DNA of 64,000 nt from positions 709,099 to 773,098 of the forward strand of contig NC_018205.1 in NCBI RefSeq assembly GCF_000219625.1, read 5' to 3'. This document shows positions 21,454-33,366 of the stretch, one piece after another. The stretch is from Zymoseptoria tritici IPO323 (lineage: Eukaryota; Ascomycota; Dothideomycetes; Mycosphaerellales; Mycosphaerellaceae). The notes beneath the pieces were generated by a model that was not told where the DNA came from, made no database searches, and saw nothing but the letters and a program-made list of their open reading frames with translations. Position 1 is the first letter of the stretch. The number at the start of each line of letters is the position of its first letter. Position numbers and translations under genes: made by a program.

Positions 21454-22529
21454 AAGAGATGGTGCAGAAGGAGATTCCGCAGAAGGAGATGGTGCAAAAA
21501 GGAGATGGTGGTGGGACACGTGCAAAGAGGTGGTGAAAACTTGGCTGGACACATCCAACGGTCGTTGGGAATTGGTGCTTGCCGCCGCCGAACAGGCCCT
21601 GCATCTCATCCTCGTCGTCGACTTTAGCGTCCGCCACCAGACTCGTTTGCTCGGACCGTCGCAGCACAGTTCCGAACACAGCCGGACACGATCGATACAC
21701 TTTTTGAAATGCCAATCCTTGATTTCTCCCAGCAGTCCATTGCAGCGGACAATCCGGCCGTACTCTTCGGCCGTTGCGGTGTAGTGGAGTGGATATTGGG
21801 CAGTTTGGTGTCCTTCGGATACTCCGCCTTTCTGCCGAGCTCGACAGCAACAACCCACCCGCTTCAGCGATTCACGCACTGTTTCTCCACTCCAGGATGT
21901 CCCGCTGCCTTGATCGATCGCCCAAGAACATGTGCAGCTCACTTAGCTCTTGCATCCTTTGGCGGTGGTCACGATGCGCTGTTGTAAGGCAACAGTTGAT
22001 TGCAGCTCATGTCACGACTTGACGTCTTCTTCGTGGATCTGGAACAAACATCAACCATATTTCGCAGCATTTCCCATTTTGACAGAATTCAAATGCCATA
22101 CGATCAGCACTGCTTGAGAGGAGAAGCAGATATCATGCCCCACCCGCACCCCTCGCCGTGCCCGTCGTCCCTCTCCCCCTCCCAGTCCCCTGCCCACCAA
22201 CACCCGTATACCCACTCCTCGTCCCTCCTCTCGTACTCCCCCTCCTCCCCACCCCACATCGTCGGCGGGATGGGGGTCTTGCATCGGTGGGTTTGGTCGG
22301 GTGATGAAGAGAACCAGGCTCCTAGTATGTGAGCTCGTATACTTACCTCTACCGCTCCATTACTAACCGGTGTGCGAATACAGAGAGCTCACTCGCCAAA
22401 GTCCCCTACTACCACTTCAAACGCTCGACAGTCTGAGAGGATGATGATGTTTTCGCCCTTTCGGTGGGAATGCTCGGGACAACCAAAGCGATTGCCTTTG
22501 ATTTTCTCTTTCTAGAGATGCGGACAGGG

Positions 22530-22700
22530 AGCCCGCACCGATCGAACGTGCCCGCTTCAGGGACGACCTACCTTTTCCTACATTCCCTTCCAGCAACTCT
22601 CCAACCTCCTCGCACAACAGCCTTTCATCGGAGTGAGGCACGGTGTCTCTTTTCATTGGAAGTCGAGTTCTGGTCTACCTCGGAGGAAGCAGTACAAAAC
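22530..22700 (+). repeat. Diverged direct repeat, unit 1
   Basis: Aligns with 24150-24310. Both contain GATCGAAC, then CCAGCAACT, ACAACAGCCTT and ATCGGAGT[G/A]AGGCAC. In one frame both encode QQL, a short gap, QQP and IGVRH. Point differences and a 9-base indel show this is an old duplication. Confidence 0.6.
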
Positions 22701-23268
22701 TCGATTCCCTAGCTGTCACCTGCTCGACATCTTCCGCTACAAGGCTCGCCTCGCCCATCGCGCCCATCTCACCCACCACCGTCTCCACTGCGATTACACG
22801 CCACATCTACGCACGTGCAGAACACGAACAACGTCAAAGCTCGTCTCCTACCACCACCGCCACGATGTCTCGCCATCTCCACCGCAGCCTTTTTCCGCCG
22901 TACACGCGGGGTCACTTCACACTCTACAGGCCGCAGCAGGCATGCGTTGTCCGCGCACCGGCACTTCTCCGAAAGATGACGACGTTCCTGCGAAATTTAG
23001 CCGTACTCCTCGAGGTACATCGGAGTGGGAGATTGCGCATGCCAAGATACGCAGAACTGGACACAACATTTGGCGCGGAAGTTGGGCCTCCGAAGGGCGC
23101 CATGGAAACAAATCAAGTCGATGATGATCTGCCCTCGCCTTGGTCTCTCTTTATCGTCATGGACATACACGCCCGACCGGTCTAGAGGCGAGCGATTCTC
23201 TCCGTGTACCGCGACGGCGTCTGATCTCTAGCGAGCAAATTGCGCAGGAAGTTGTCCAGGAGCTCTCG

Positions 23269-23813
23269 GTCTCAAAGCCCAACGACACTGAGGACAAGCT
23301 CTCACGTTCACCATCTCAGCGATCCAGCCATCCGCCACTGCACCTACTGGTACGACAGCTGAAAAACCCAACCCTACGGGCAATCGCGAGGAGGATATGA
23401 ACGACTAACAAGCAAGCGTTCAAGAATTGTTCGACGCTTTGCTGCGTAGAATGAGACTTCAAGTCGCCAAACTCGGGGCGGACCACCAAGCGCTACGAGC
23501 TGCCCAGAGGGTGCAATGCGGGATCCAACCGATCTTGGAAACAAAAGCCGGATTGAACGTCGGAGAGATGACGATAGTAGAGCGGAAAAATGTCAGGAGT
23601 CGAAGGACTTTCGTCAAAACGGAAAGAGAGTGCATCAGCTGTGGGAATCCATTCGCGGTTGGCACGACGGACCTAACATTGGCTACAGAGTCGATGCTAA
23701 TAAGCCAGTTTGGAGCGATAACTACGATGGGAGAGGTGAGCCATTATCCCCTCGCTCGGCCTGCGAGAGGAGAGACTGACATCAAGAGTGGGAGTACATT
23801 GACAAAGCCATAG
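23269..23813 (+). pseudogene. Hypothetical protein broken by one TAA
   Basis: One frame encodes a Thr/Pro-rich stretch (PSATAPTGTTAEKPNPTG), then MND, TAA at 23406-23408, then QASVQELFDALLRRMRLQVA with continued amphipathic helix, and runs to 23813. As at 19074, the stop is explained by CAA to TAA. A second frame (23516-23779) is also open and may be the true continuation after a frameshift. No family recognised. Confidence 0.35.
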
Positions 23814-24149
23814 CAACAAGGACTTACGATTTGCATGTTCCAACCTGTTTGTATTCCAGATTCCATGTTCTGCTCTTGCTTGCTAGGGCCATCATAGATG
23901 CTCTTCCTTCCTCGCTGGTTGGCGAAGAATCTGTTTCCGGCGTGAACCTACTTTCGGAGATACCGTAAATCGATGGACTGGCATGAATGTACATTGTTGT
24001 GGACATCCGGCTTGTGACACTACAATGCGTAGCAGATAGCTCCGTCTTTGTTTAATACAGCAGATTTCAAAAACCAAAGCATTTGGGCATCCGGACTTCT
24101 TCGGACCAGCCGCGTACCAGCTGTCGTGTATAGTGGCTGGTTATGAACA

Positions 24150-24310
24150 TGGAGGGCGTCGATCGAACCATGTCCGCTTGTTCGTACGACCTATCTTCAC
24201 ATGGATTCCAGCAACTTACACAACAGCCTTCCATCGGAGTAAGGCACACGGTGTCTTCTTTCATTTGGAGGACGAAACCCGACCTCCTTCCGTGTAGCGA
24301 CGATCTTCGA
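24150..24310 (+). repeat. Diverged direct repeat, unit 2
   Basis: Partner of 22530-22700. A frame from ATG 24170 encodes FQQLTQQPSIGVRH before ending near 24313. It lacks nine bases present in unit 1. Confidence 0.6.
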
Positions 24311-24708
24311 GCATGATCCATCATCTCATCGGCACCGAGCAAGTCGCATGCTATGCAGTCGACTGACCGGGCAAGGTGACTGTGACTTGCGTCAGGTATC
24401 CATCTCCCAGGCCTGCGACATCACACACACGTTGACGTGAGTCTCAATCTCACCGCAGACGAATGGTCTTTGATTTCAGCACCGAGCATCAAGGAAGTCG
24501 TCTCTCCCTCGCAGCAGGGAAGCTTTTGATGGGAATTGCTGGACCTGTAATAGAGCAATTGCATTGGGCGGGCGGGGGCATCTCGAACATGACCTTTGTG
24601 GGTCGCAATGCAGACGAGTGTTGCAAAAAACCATCCTAAAATTGCAAAGCATGCATGCCAGGAGAGGTGGGTGGGTGTCACGTACTCCAACCCCATCCAC
24701 GCGACAGG

Positions 24709-25020
24709 ATGGCGAAACAAGGCGCTCTCTTCATGAATGAAGACTCCGACAGCGCACCTCAGGGCCGCCTCGCCTTCGATCACGAAAGCAATTCCGCCTC
24801 TTCCGATGAGAAGGCAGCATCTTCTTCCCAGACGACGACATCAAACTCGAAGAGGCGGCCATCGAAGAAGACCTCAGCATTCCACACACTGCGTCTGCCG
24901 CACTCCATCGTCCGGTCTGATGATCTCCTGCGAATGGACCGTGCCAGACCTGAAGAGTCTTACTTCGTGCAATCGGGAACGAACGCCAAATTTGATTCAA
25001 TTCGCTTGTTTATTCTGACA
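24709..25020 (+). CDS. Hypothetical N-terminal coding segment running into microsatellites
   Basis: From ATG 24709 the frame encodes MAKQGALFMNEDSDSAPQGR, a Ser/Lys-rich disordered part (SSQTTTSNSKRRPSKKTSAF), then HTLRLPHSIVRSDDLLRMDR. It continues open into a (CA)n tract that would encode Thr-His repeats, which is unlikely to be genuine protein. The coding part may be a first exon or a fragment cut by the repeat. No family recognised. Confidence 0.35.
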
Positions 25021-25061
25021 CACACTTCGCGCTCCATCGACTGGTCGATCCAATTCCGTAC

Positions 25062-25105
<44 letters not shown>

Positions 25106-25197
25106 ACACAACTGTTCCGCCTCTCGCCCAAGCACACCACGATAAACCATCTCCACATCAAATCCAGTCTCTCCCGCACTTTGCTTTCCCTAACGCC

Positions 25198-25251
<54 letters not shown>

Positions 25252-25343
25252 GTCAATGCCACCGGCCACTCATTCATTTCCTGCCCGCACACCTCGCGCT
25301 CCATCGACCGACCGACCGACCGACCCAGTTCCGTACAACACAA

Positions 25344-25374
<31 letters not shown>

Positions 25375-25405
25375 CCACAACACAAGTGTTCCGCCTCGCC
25401 TCGCC
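25013..25405. repeat. Microsatellite cluster with a local duplication
   Basis: (AC)n at 25063-25103, (TG)n then (AG)n at 25199-25243, and (AC)n at 25346-25374. The flanks of the two AC tracts are duplicated: CGCGCTCCATCGAC, then a variable part, then TTCCGTACAACACA before each tract, and TTCCGCCTC after each. A segment of about 110 bp was therefore copied together with its AC repeat. Confidence 0.85.
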
Positions 25406-25589
25406 TCGCCCACCACACACCTCCCACCCACCCCACCCACCCCACCCCTTCCTCGCCGGACTTTCCGTCAAAAACCCCAACTTGACTCTCGGCCTTCCCA
25501 CATTACACGGCGTTGCGGGAGTGAGACCTCGTTTGAGACATGCTTGTCGACCGGCGGATTGGAGGATTTCGATGTCGGTGCTGTGGCTG

Positions 25590-25700
25590 TGGTGGTTGCG
25601 GGGGAGGGGGGGAAGAGGGGTTCTCGTCTTGGATTGAGGCTGGGGTTAGGGTTGGAGGGCCGGTTTGGGATGATGGTGGTGGTGTTGGGTTTTGGTGGAT
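25590..25700 (+). other. G-rich tract with quadruplex potential
   Basis: The plus strand carries closely spaced G runs (25596-25620 includes runs of five, seven and four G). Two TTAGGG-like motifs at 25643-25655 are embedded in the same G-rich context. I see no gene here. Confidence 0.45.
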
Positions 25701-26256
25701 GATGCGGAGGGTGGAGCTGTGGAGGTTGTGGACGGTGCGGAGGGGTGATGTCGTCGTTTGGGAGATCTATCTGGAATGGACGGCTTGGGCACATTCGTTA
25801 TCGTTGTCGTCGTCGTTGTAGGCTCCAGGACAGGGAGGACAGGGTACCCACGTGATGATGTTGCTGCTGGTCGATGTGCTTGCCGCTGCTGCGAGGCAAT
25901 CAGCCACCTCATTCATACCCACGACATCAAATCACCGCTGCCAGGTCGACTCGATCTCACTTACCAGGCGCCTGATTCTCTTTATTGCTGTAAGTCTTCA
26001 TCTTCTCTCCCCCAAGCGGCGAACGCTCCTAGCAGCGCGAACCGCGCCGCGCGTCGTGCGCCACGTCCAGCGCTTCTTTGGCTTGCAGGGTGAGCTCGGC
26101 GACGGTGGGGCGTTGTAGATCGTATCCCTTTCTTTCCATCCCATGCCACTCGAAGAGAACCATGTCGCAAAACAAAAGAAAACCACAAACACCATACGTA
26201 GGCAGCACCTTGTCAACTCCCCACCCCGCTCCCTTTTCGAGAGACCTCAATCCCAA

Positions 26257-27040
26257 TCAACCACACACCTCATCGCCAGCATCCTCCTCCTCGGTAGAAC
26301 GAACCGAAGTAGAACGAAACAGGACAGTCTTCTTCTTCTTGTTGTTGCCGATAGTCTTCTTCTTGTTGCCGACAGTCTTCTTACCCGTCTTGTTGTCCGT
26401 CTTCTTCACAGAAGGAGTCATCATCATCATCTCAGCATACGCCTGGGCCTTGGATTTCAAGTCCGCCTCCTGCCACCACGACAAAAACCCCGCGGTGGGA
26501 TTTGACGTAGTGGAAGGAGTTAGCCTGGAGGGAGGGGAGGGTAATGGAAGAGGGGTCGTGGAACCAGTGCAGGAAGGTGGGCTCTGCGGTGACGGTGGCG
26601 AAGGTGTCCACGGGCAGAGAGGTGTTGACGGGCTGGTGAGCGGCGGGCACGGAGGTCTTGACGGGCTTGTAGACCGTAGGGGTGGCGGGCACAGCGGTGA
26701 GAGTGGTGGTGATCTTCCTCTTCTTCTTCTGCGGGGTGAGGATGTGGGAGAAGGGGACAACGGCCTCGGCGTCGTGGGCTGTGGTGATGGAGTCGCCGTC
26801 GAGGTCCGCTAGGAAGTCCTCCTCCACGACTGACTCCTCCACGGACGCCTCGACATCGGACTCGTCTACTTCAACAACAGTACGCAAGCCAGCCTTGGGA
26901 GCCGCAACAGACCCGAGACCGTTGGCGGTAACGACGACCAGAGCTGCGGCCGACTTGTACGGACGCTTAACGGAGGGCCGCGGAGGCTGGTTCTTCATAC
27001 CAAATGGGAGGTGAATCGTGTTGCAATAAGAGCGTGACAT
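26257..27040 (-). pseudogene. Hypothetical protein with an apparent frameshift
   Basis: From ATG 27040 (or the in-frame ATG 26998, MKNQPPRPSVKRPYK) the frame has an acidic centre (VDESDVEASVEESVVEEDF), a basic PQKKKRKI that looks like a nuclear signal, and the segment EPTFLHWFHDPSSITLPSL. Near 26510 the natural sequence moves to another frame: GFLSWWQEADLKSKAQAYAE, then a Lys-rich tail to TGA or TAA near 26257. A one-base change in the GGGG-TTTTT run would restore one protein of about 260 residues. A missed intron or a sequencing error is possible. No family recognised. Confidence 0.45.
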
Positions 27041-27470
27041 GGAAGATATAACCTTGGAAGACAGGCCATGGTCGGCTGGGCGAAGAATTCCGCAACAATT
27101 GTTGACGAGCAGGGATCCTCGTGAGCAGCAACACGATTGGTGATGACGGGAGAGAAGGATGGAAGGGACAGCGCGCTTGCCTGATCTGGATCTGAAGCAC
27201 GAGGTGTCCTCATTTCTTCATCACCGAAGGAGATCATGTCACTGGATTTCGATGGGATACTGATGGCCGGAGTAACCTATGAAGTGTGGTGAAGGTGGGA
27301 GTGGTGGTGAGTGGTGGTGAGACGAGATTCGGGCAAGCTTGAGGATCAGATCAGGCATCAATAAATTCTTCCAGGCATCATCAGTTCTTAAAAGCGGAGA
27401 CAGTTCCGTTTCCAGCTCTAAAGACTACTAGTGTAACGTTATTAGAGTAACCTCCTTAATAGACTCCCGT

Positions 27471-27620
27471 CTACCCTAACATCTCCTATGTCTACGGCTA
27501 CTACCCTAATATCTTATATATCTACGTCCTCTACCCTAATATCTTATATATCTACGTCCTCTACCCTAACATCTCCTATGTTTACGGCTATTACCCTAAT
27601 ATCTTCTATATTCCCGGTCT
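27471..27620 (+). repeat. Five-copy 30-bp tandem repeat carrying CCCTAA
   Basis: Units start exactly at 27471, 27501, 27531, 27561 and 27591. Each begins [C/T]TACCCTAA[C/T]ATCT. Because 30 is divisible by three, the plus strand reads a ten-residue repeat in the small frame 27488-27868. The CCCTAA core equals the C-strand telomere hexamer, which may be chance. Confidence 0.85.
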
Positions 27621-30218
27621 ATATAACCGTCTACGCTCGCGATACGCGACTAAATAAAATAATTTTTATACGGAAGAACTTAAATAAACCTGTTCCTATC
27701 TACTTTATTATTCTACTTTACTTTATCTCGCTCCTTCTTCTTTATTTTAATAACTTTATCTCTATACCGTATATACTACTTATAAACTACTACTCTAGTT
27801 CTCGGCCGCTAAATAATATTAACTACTACGCTACTACTATAACTACTACGCCGAACCGGACCGACTAACGACGTCCCTTAGCCTTATCGTCTACCCTAAT
27901 AAGACTACCGACGACCCCGTAAAATAACCTAACCGTCTCCTCCTCCTCCTCCGCTACCGCTACCCCTAAGATAACTAAAGACGAAGTACTCGCCGAAGTC
28001 GATTACCTTCGAGCGGAGAGGAAGAGGACTATAAATCTCCTTTAATCGAGGAATACGAACAAATAAGCCCTATTAAATTCGGGACTAGGTACCGGCAAAT
28101 CTCTAGCTTCGTCGTCGTCGTCGTCGAGAAGGAAGAAGAATACGGCTTCGGCGAGTAAGAGTAAGGACGTCGAAGATTTAAATCGGAATCGTAAGGGACG
28201 TCCTCCGAGCCCTTAATAGTAGTAGCCTAGTTATAGCTACTAGGATTAGAGACCTACTTCTACCGCGTAACTACTACCTCTACCGCCGCCGCTACCGCCG
28301 TAGTACCTATAGTACTAATAATAATAATACTATATATCTAAACCCTAGTAGCCTTTATACCCTCCCTATAACGACTATTAGAACTAACATTAACTCTAAT
28401 ATTAAACTTTAGTATAGTAAGAGCGATATTAGTAACGATAACGCTAGTAACGATAATACTAGTAACGATAATACTAGTAACGATAACAATATTAGGATCT
28501 TAACGAGATAGACGTACTTATTGCCTACCTTCCCGTAATATATAGTACGCTTATTAACTTATTTATTACCTTATTTAAGTAGCTATTATAGTTAGTCTAT
28601 TTATACTAGCGGTTAGTCCTAGTAAGTAGGAGGTTTCTATTCCTCGCTTTAGGGGGATAAAGATAATAGAGAGAGTAATAATTATAGCGGTAGTATTCGA
28701 GGTAGAGATAATAGTAATAAGGGAGGACGGAGGAGGTCTAGGAGGAGAGGAAGAAAGGAGAGGAAGATAGCTAGTCGAAGAAGTAGCCGAAGTAGGTCTA
28801 TAGGGAGGTAGTCCGACGGTTTAAAAGGGAACCCCGATCGAAGGAGTATACTTATATACCTATCGAAGAAGCTATTATAGCTATATTAATAACTATGTCC
28901 TCCTTAACGACTAGGATAGTCCCTAAAACGTCTCTATCTCCTTAAGACGCTACTACCTCGTCTATAGATTAATACGAAAGATACCCTCCCTCCTCGGCTA
29001 CGGCTCCGGTACGATAGCGAAAACTAACTCCTTTAGCTACGCTACCTACCTCGGGTCGGCCGCCGCTACTACTACTACCTCCTTCTCGACGATTAGCCTA
29101 CTAGCGAATCTCTATCGCCGTAGTAGCGATCTTACCCCTTCTTAGTATTGTCCTCCTCCCGCTTTTCTTCCGGTCTCTACCTCCTTATAATTATAACTCT
29201 CTAATCGATACCCTCCTTAACGCTACTAACTATACCTCCGCTACGCTAGAACTTCTAACGGAAACTACGAGTCGTAAGGCCGATACTTACGTATTTACCT
29301 ATAGGATAATAGAGGCCGCGGCGGAGACTATTACGGAGCTACGGAAGTATACCGCGTTTTAGTAAGCTTTCGCTAGGGAGGGATAGGGATGTCCGGATAC
29401 TATAGACTCGACTAAGACTAAGGCCGCGGACGAGAAGTATACGGATCTAGGCGTAGCGTTAGCGAGTAAATTATAGTACGTCTTTATTATATTGTTATTC
29501 CCCTTACTAAAAAGACTAACGCGCTAAATTTCTTTTAAAATAGGAACATAACTATACTCCTTAACCGCTCTTCTACTACCTCCTAGCTCGGCGCCGTAGA
29601 GTTAAAATACACCGTAGCTCGGACCTAGAAAGCCGCTCGTCGGTCTAAGATATATCGTCTACCTCTCTAACTCCGCGCCGGACTACTACCCCGCCCGACC
29701 GCCTATTATTTCTAGACCTTACTACTATCCTTCCCCGCGACTACTAGCGAATCCGTAGCCTTAAACTATAAGCTCGCCTACTTTAATACTACGCTCTTAT
29801 CCCTCGTTACCTCCTAGGCCGATACTTTCGCTTAATTAGAAGAAGTAGGTAGGCGGTGTTTAGTCCGACGGGAGGATTAGATCGCTAATACCGGCACCGA
29901 GCGAGTAACGTAGGACCGCGGCTTATACTTAATAAAGGATATAAAAGTATTATATAAGTAGTTTACTCGGGAGAAGGACGTTATACTCTCTCGTAAGGTA
30001 GGTTATACTAATACCGCTACTAATTACTCGGGCCGAGAGGAGAAAATAAGGGCGCTTATAGAGAAGGCCTACGCGTAGAGACGAAGGAAGTAGAAAACGA
30101 AGAAGAGGGACTAGTAACGCGATCTTCTACTATATATAAGGGTATATAAGGTATTAGTATAGGTAAGAGGGCTATTAGAGGACGTTATAGTAGAAAAGGG
30201 AAAGAGAGAGCTAGGAAG

Positions 30219-30220
30219 GC

Positions 30221-30254
<34 letters not shown>

Positions 30255-30255
30255 G
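30219..30255. repeat. (TAG)n short tract
   Basis: About eleven TAG units. Like the longer tract at 30328, it is probably a (CAG)n repeat converted by C-to-T at CpA. Confidence 0.8.
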
Positions 30256-30327
30256 ATAGAAGGCGATAATAGGTTCGATTAGATCGCGCCGTTAATAATA
30301 CGCTAGGAGAGAGAAGGTAGATAGTTA

Positions 30328-30535
<208 letters not shown>

Positions 30536-30827
30536 TTATTAATTAGTTTAATTAGATACGTATAAGTAAAACTACGCCTACTACGATAGCTCGAAAGGAG
30601 AAGGAGGTTTAGTAGAGATATCGTATCTTAGGGGTAGAAGACTACCCTATTATCGAGACGTATAATTATAACTAGGATAACTAAGATAATAACGATAACG
30701 ACGATAATACTAATAATAATAATAACGAGTATAGGGTTAAACTACTATAGGTAACCTATCTATATATATCGTAATAGGCGTAGTAGGTAGGGTAGTATCG
30801 ACGGGTACGTATATAGATAAAATTATA

Positions 30828-30828
30828 C

Positions 30829-30873
<45 letters not shown>
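30828..30873. repeat. (CTA)n tract, about 15 units
   Basis: Complement of (TAG)n. It probably derives from (CTG)n by the same mutation and lies just upstream of the hAT coding remnant. Confidence 0.85.
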
Positions 30874-30874
<1 letters not shown>

Positions 30875-30879
30875 CTACC

Positions 30880-32831
30880 TATCTAAGGCTAAAGGGAATA
30901 GGAATATATTTTAAACATTTAAGAATATATATTACCTACTAACTCTCTATAGATCTAGTAGGCCCGCTCTACGTTATATTTTATCCCCGACCTACTAATT
31001 ATAGTATTATTAGTAAATAGCGTATTAAGCCTCCTTCTCTATTATATATTTAGAAAGAGAATATATTCTAAATAGTATAATCTAGGACTTACGAATTAAG
31101 ACATATATATAAGACTTTAGTTAGGTCTCGTAGCTACTATACTAGTAGGAGCGTAAGTATAATATCTTTAAGATACCCTAAGTCTTATAAAACCCTCCCG
31201 TATTAAGATATAATAGTTTACCTATAGGGATAGTAAGTTAAAGGCTACGCTTAGGGATATTAGTAGAGCTTCCCTATCTATAGACGGCTAGTAAGCGAAG
31301 ACAATAAAGGCGTTATTTATTATAATTAAGGTCTATTAGATTAATAAATACTAGACCCTTTAGGAGGAGCTCTTAGACTTTCTACTAATTACTAGAGACT
31401 ATACCGGTTAGAACCTTAGGGAGTTAGTATACGAGGTAGTCTCTATATTTAGCTTAGATAAGAAGCTAGTTAGTATTATAACCGATAACGTATCTAATAA
31501 TAGTACTATATATACTTTAATATAGGTCCGAGAGTTCTAGTACCTACTACGGCGAACTAATACTATAGTAGAGTAAATACGATCCTCTAGATACGCGCGG
31601 ACCTTACTAAGAACCTACTTATTAAGCTATCTATCTATATTTAGGATATCGACCCGGTGCTCGAGAGAGTAGAGCTACTTATAGAGAACGACTATACCCT
31701 ACTAGAGTATTTCCTATATATATTATATATTATTTAACTTATAATTAAGGCGTTATATATATACTTAAATCTCGCTCTAACGAATAATAATATCTAGGGC
31801 TAAGGCTAGACGGATATAGATTACTAATAGGGATTACGGTATTCTACTTATATTATATAAAGTAAGTCTTCTATATATAGTTAGTATCGTAGTCGGTACC
31901 TAGTTTTATATTAATAGATAATAGATCTAATAGCTATCCCTCTACGTTAACGCTAGCTCGTAATATACCGAGTAGTTCGAGATTATATAAAAAGAGATTA
32001 TCGCCGGACCCCTAAAGCCGCTAGCGCGGCGCTAGGAAAAGAAGGGCTATCTTACTAAGCTACGCCGGATATTATAGAACGTATAGACCCGGTAGGATTT
32101 AATATACTATATACTTCTAAGAGCTAGCCGACTACGATATATAATTAATACGTACGCGACTAGGATAAACGTTTAGTAGCTACGGCTCGGCGATACCGAG
32201 TAGTTATAGGTTACGTATATAATTAACCTTACGTAATCCTTTATACTTACTATAATAATACTAGGAGTAATAAAGGATATTACTATTTACCTAGTATTTA
32301 GCTTCTATAATAGGCTCTTTAAGATTATTAACCTTATAATCGATAAGCTTAAGAGGAAGACTTAGCCCTAGAAGCTAGCTATAGTCGTAGTACTTAAGGT
32401 AGCGTAGAATAAGCTCGTAAAGTACTACTCTAAGATATAGGATAAGTTTAGAGATATTTATAGTATATCTATACTACTAGATCCTCTTACGAAGAATATA
32501 GCTTTTAATATAGATACTTAGAAAGGGGAAGATAGTAGCGACAATTATAAGAAATACTATAAGAAGAAGCTTTATAAATTATTTAAGGAGAAGTACTTAC
32601 TATTAGCGGACTAAAGGGGTCGGAGGAAGAAGAGATAGAGGAAGTTTAAAGATCCTTTAAGGAACTTTACTTTAGGTAAGCTATACTACTAGAGTAGGGA
32701 CGAAGATATAGAACCCGACCTATTAACCTTTATCGACGATACGGATAGAGCTAAGGAGTTAGAATATTACTTCTAGAGAGGTATAAGTTAATTTCGGTAT
32801 ATAGTTAGTAATATAGTTAGTATACTAATAT
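30880..32831 (+). pseudogene. hAT-family transposase, 5' part
   Basis: The plus strand shows the hAT core with RIP-type stops: LDFLLITRDYTG (about 31378), LGELVYEVVSIFSLDKKLVS then IITDNVSNNSTI (about 31420-31510), which is the TTDNASNN motif region. A helical part with LLDPLTKNIAFNID (about 32500) follows. The frame wanders, so small indels are present. The gene stops at the Gypsy insertion (target duplication AATAT at 32827-32831) and resumes at 41978. The N-terminal BED finger and terminal inverted repeats were not located. Confidence 0.7.
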
Positions 32832-33055
32832 TATAAGGGTAGTATAACTAGGTAGTAACTAATATATATAAGTAGTCTATATACGAATGTCTATATTACC
32901 TACCGAGTATAACGAAGGGAGGCGAAAGGGAACAAAAGGGAATATATACGCTAAGCCTCGCTTAGGGTAGCCTCGGGTCTATATCGGGTCTATATCGGGC
33001 CTAGAATAGGCCCGATTTAGGCCTAGAGTAGCGATACCCTAGTCGTTTCCTAATA
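32832..33055 (-). repeat. Gypsy 3' LTR
   Basis: 224 bp and nearly identical to 41749-41972. The element-strand ends read TATTAGGAAACG and CCCTTATA. Confidence 0.92.
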
Positions 33056-33075
33056 GTATCCCCCCCTCCCCTAGC
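33056..33075 (-). promoter_or_regulatory. Polypurine tract of the Gypsy element
   Basis: On the element strand a run of A and G (AGGGGAGGGGGGGA) lies immediately 5' of the 3' LTR, as needed for plus-strand DNA priming. This confirms the LTR edge and the orientation. Confidence 0.75.
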
Positions 33076-33143
33076 GGCCTATCCTTAGGTCGTAAAAGAA
33101 AAAATAGTAAAAAGAAACTTAATAATATCTCGAAGCCGACTAA

Positions 33144-33231
33144 TAGGGAAGGAATCGAACCGCGGTGTTTTATATATAATCTCCGGTAGGTTAGTCCGTT
33201 TAAGCGCTACTCTAGCTAACTAGGCGCGACG
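33144..33231 (-). tRNA. tRNA-like relic 1
   Basis: On the minus strand a perfect B-box GGTTCGATTCC (about 33150-33161) is preceded, at roughly tRNA spacing, by an A-box-like TAGCTAGAGTAGCGC. The T stem does not pair well as it stands (two clear pairs), so it is a decayed tRNA gene or a tRNA-derived repeat and not a functional tRNA. Anticodon not assignable. Confidence 0.35.
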
Positions 33232-33366
33232 AAATTAGTTTACGTATAAAGCGCGTAATTAGTTAGAGTAAGTAGCCGCGCGTTAGTATATAAATATAGT
33301 ACCGAACGCCTCCCTAAAACGGAAATCGGTACTAAAAAGGAAGCGCTATAAGTTAGTCGAAGACGT

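Larger units (their letters stand above)
10891..27420. other. Non-RIP island with decayed coding material
   Basis: CA and TG return to normal frequency between the LINE boundary and about 27420. Many short frames of 60-190 codons are open on both strands, as expected of GC-rich non-repetitive DNA. Few are convincing, and none has a domain I recognise. Gaps between the listed entries (11220-12000, 12700-13430, 13680-14130, 16570-17520, 17850-18680, 19700-20170, 21460-22520) show no supportable gene. On both sides of the LINE 3' junction (10882-11212) open frames exist on both strands, so the LINE may have hit a former gene. Confidence 0.6.

Noticed and set aside
24655..25485. A 276-residue protein with Thr-His and Arg-Glu repeats
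   Set aside because: The repeats are AC, TG and AG microsatellites read in frame; only the first part up to about 25020 looks coding.
25640..25660. Interstitial telomere repeat
   Set aside because: Only about two TTAGGG-like units within a generally G-rich tract; chance is adequate.
26995..27237. First exon (MISFGDEEMRTP...) spliced to the gene at 26257-27040
   Set aside because: A GT...AG pair exists but the join is out of frame with the downstream coding sense.
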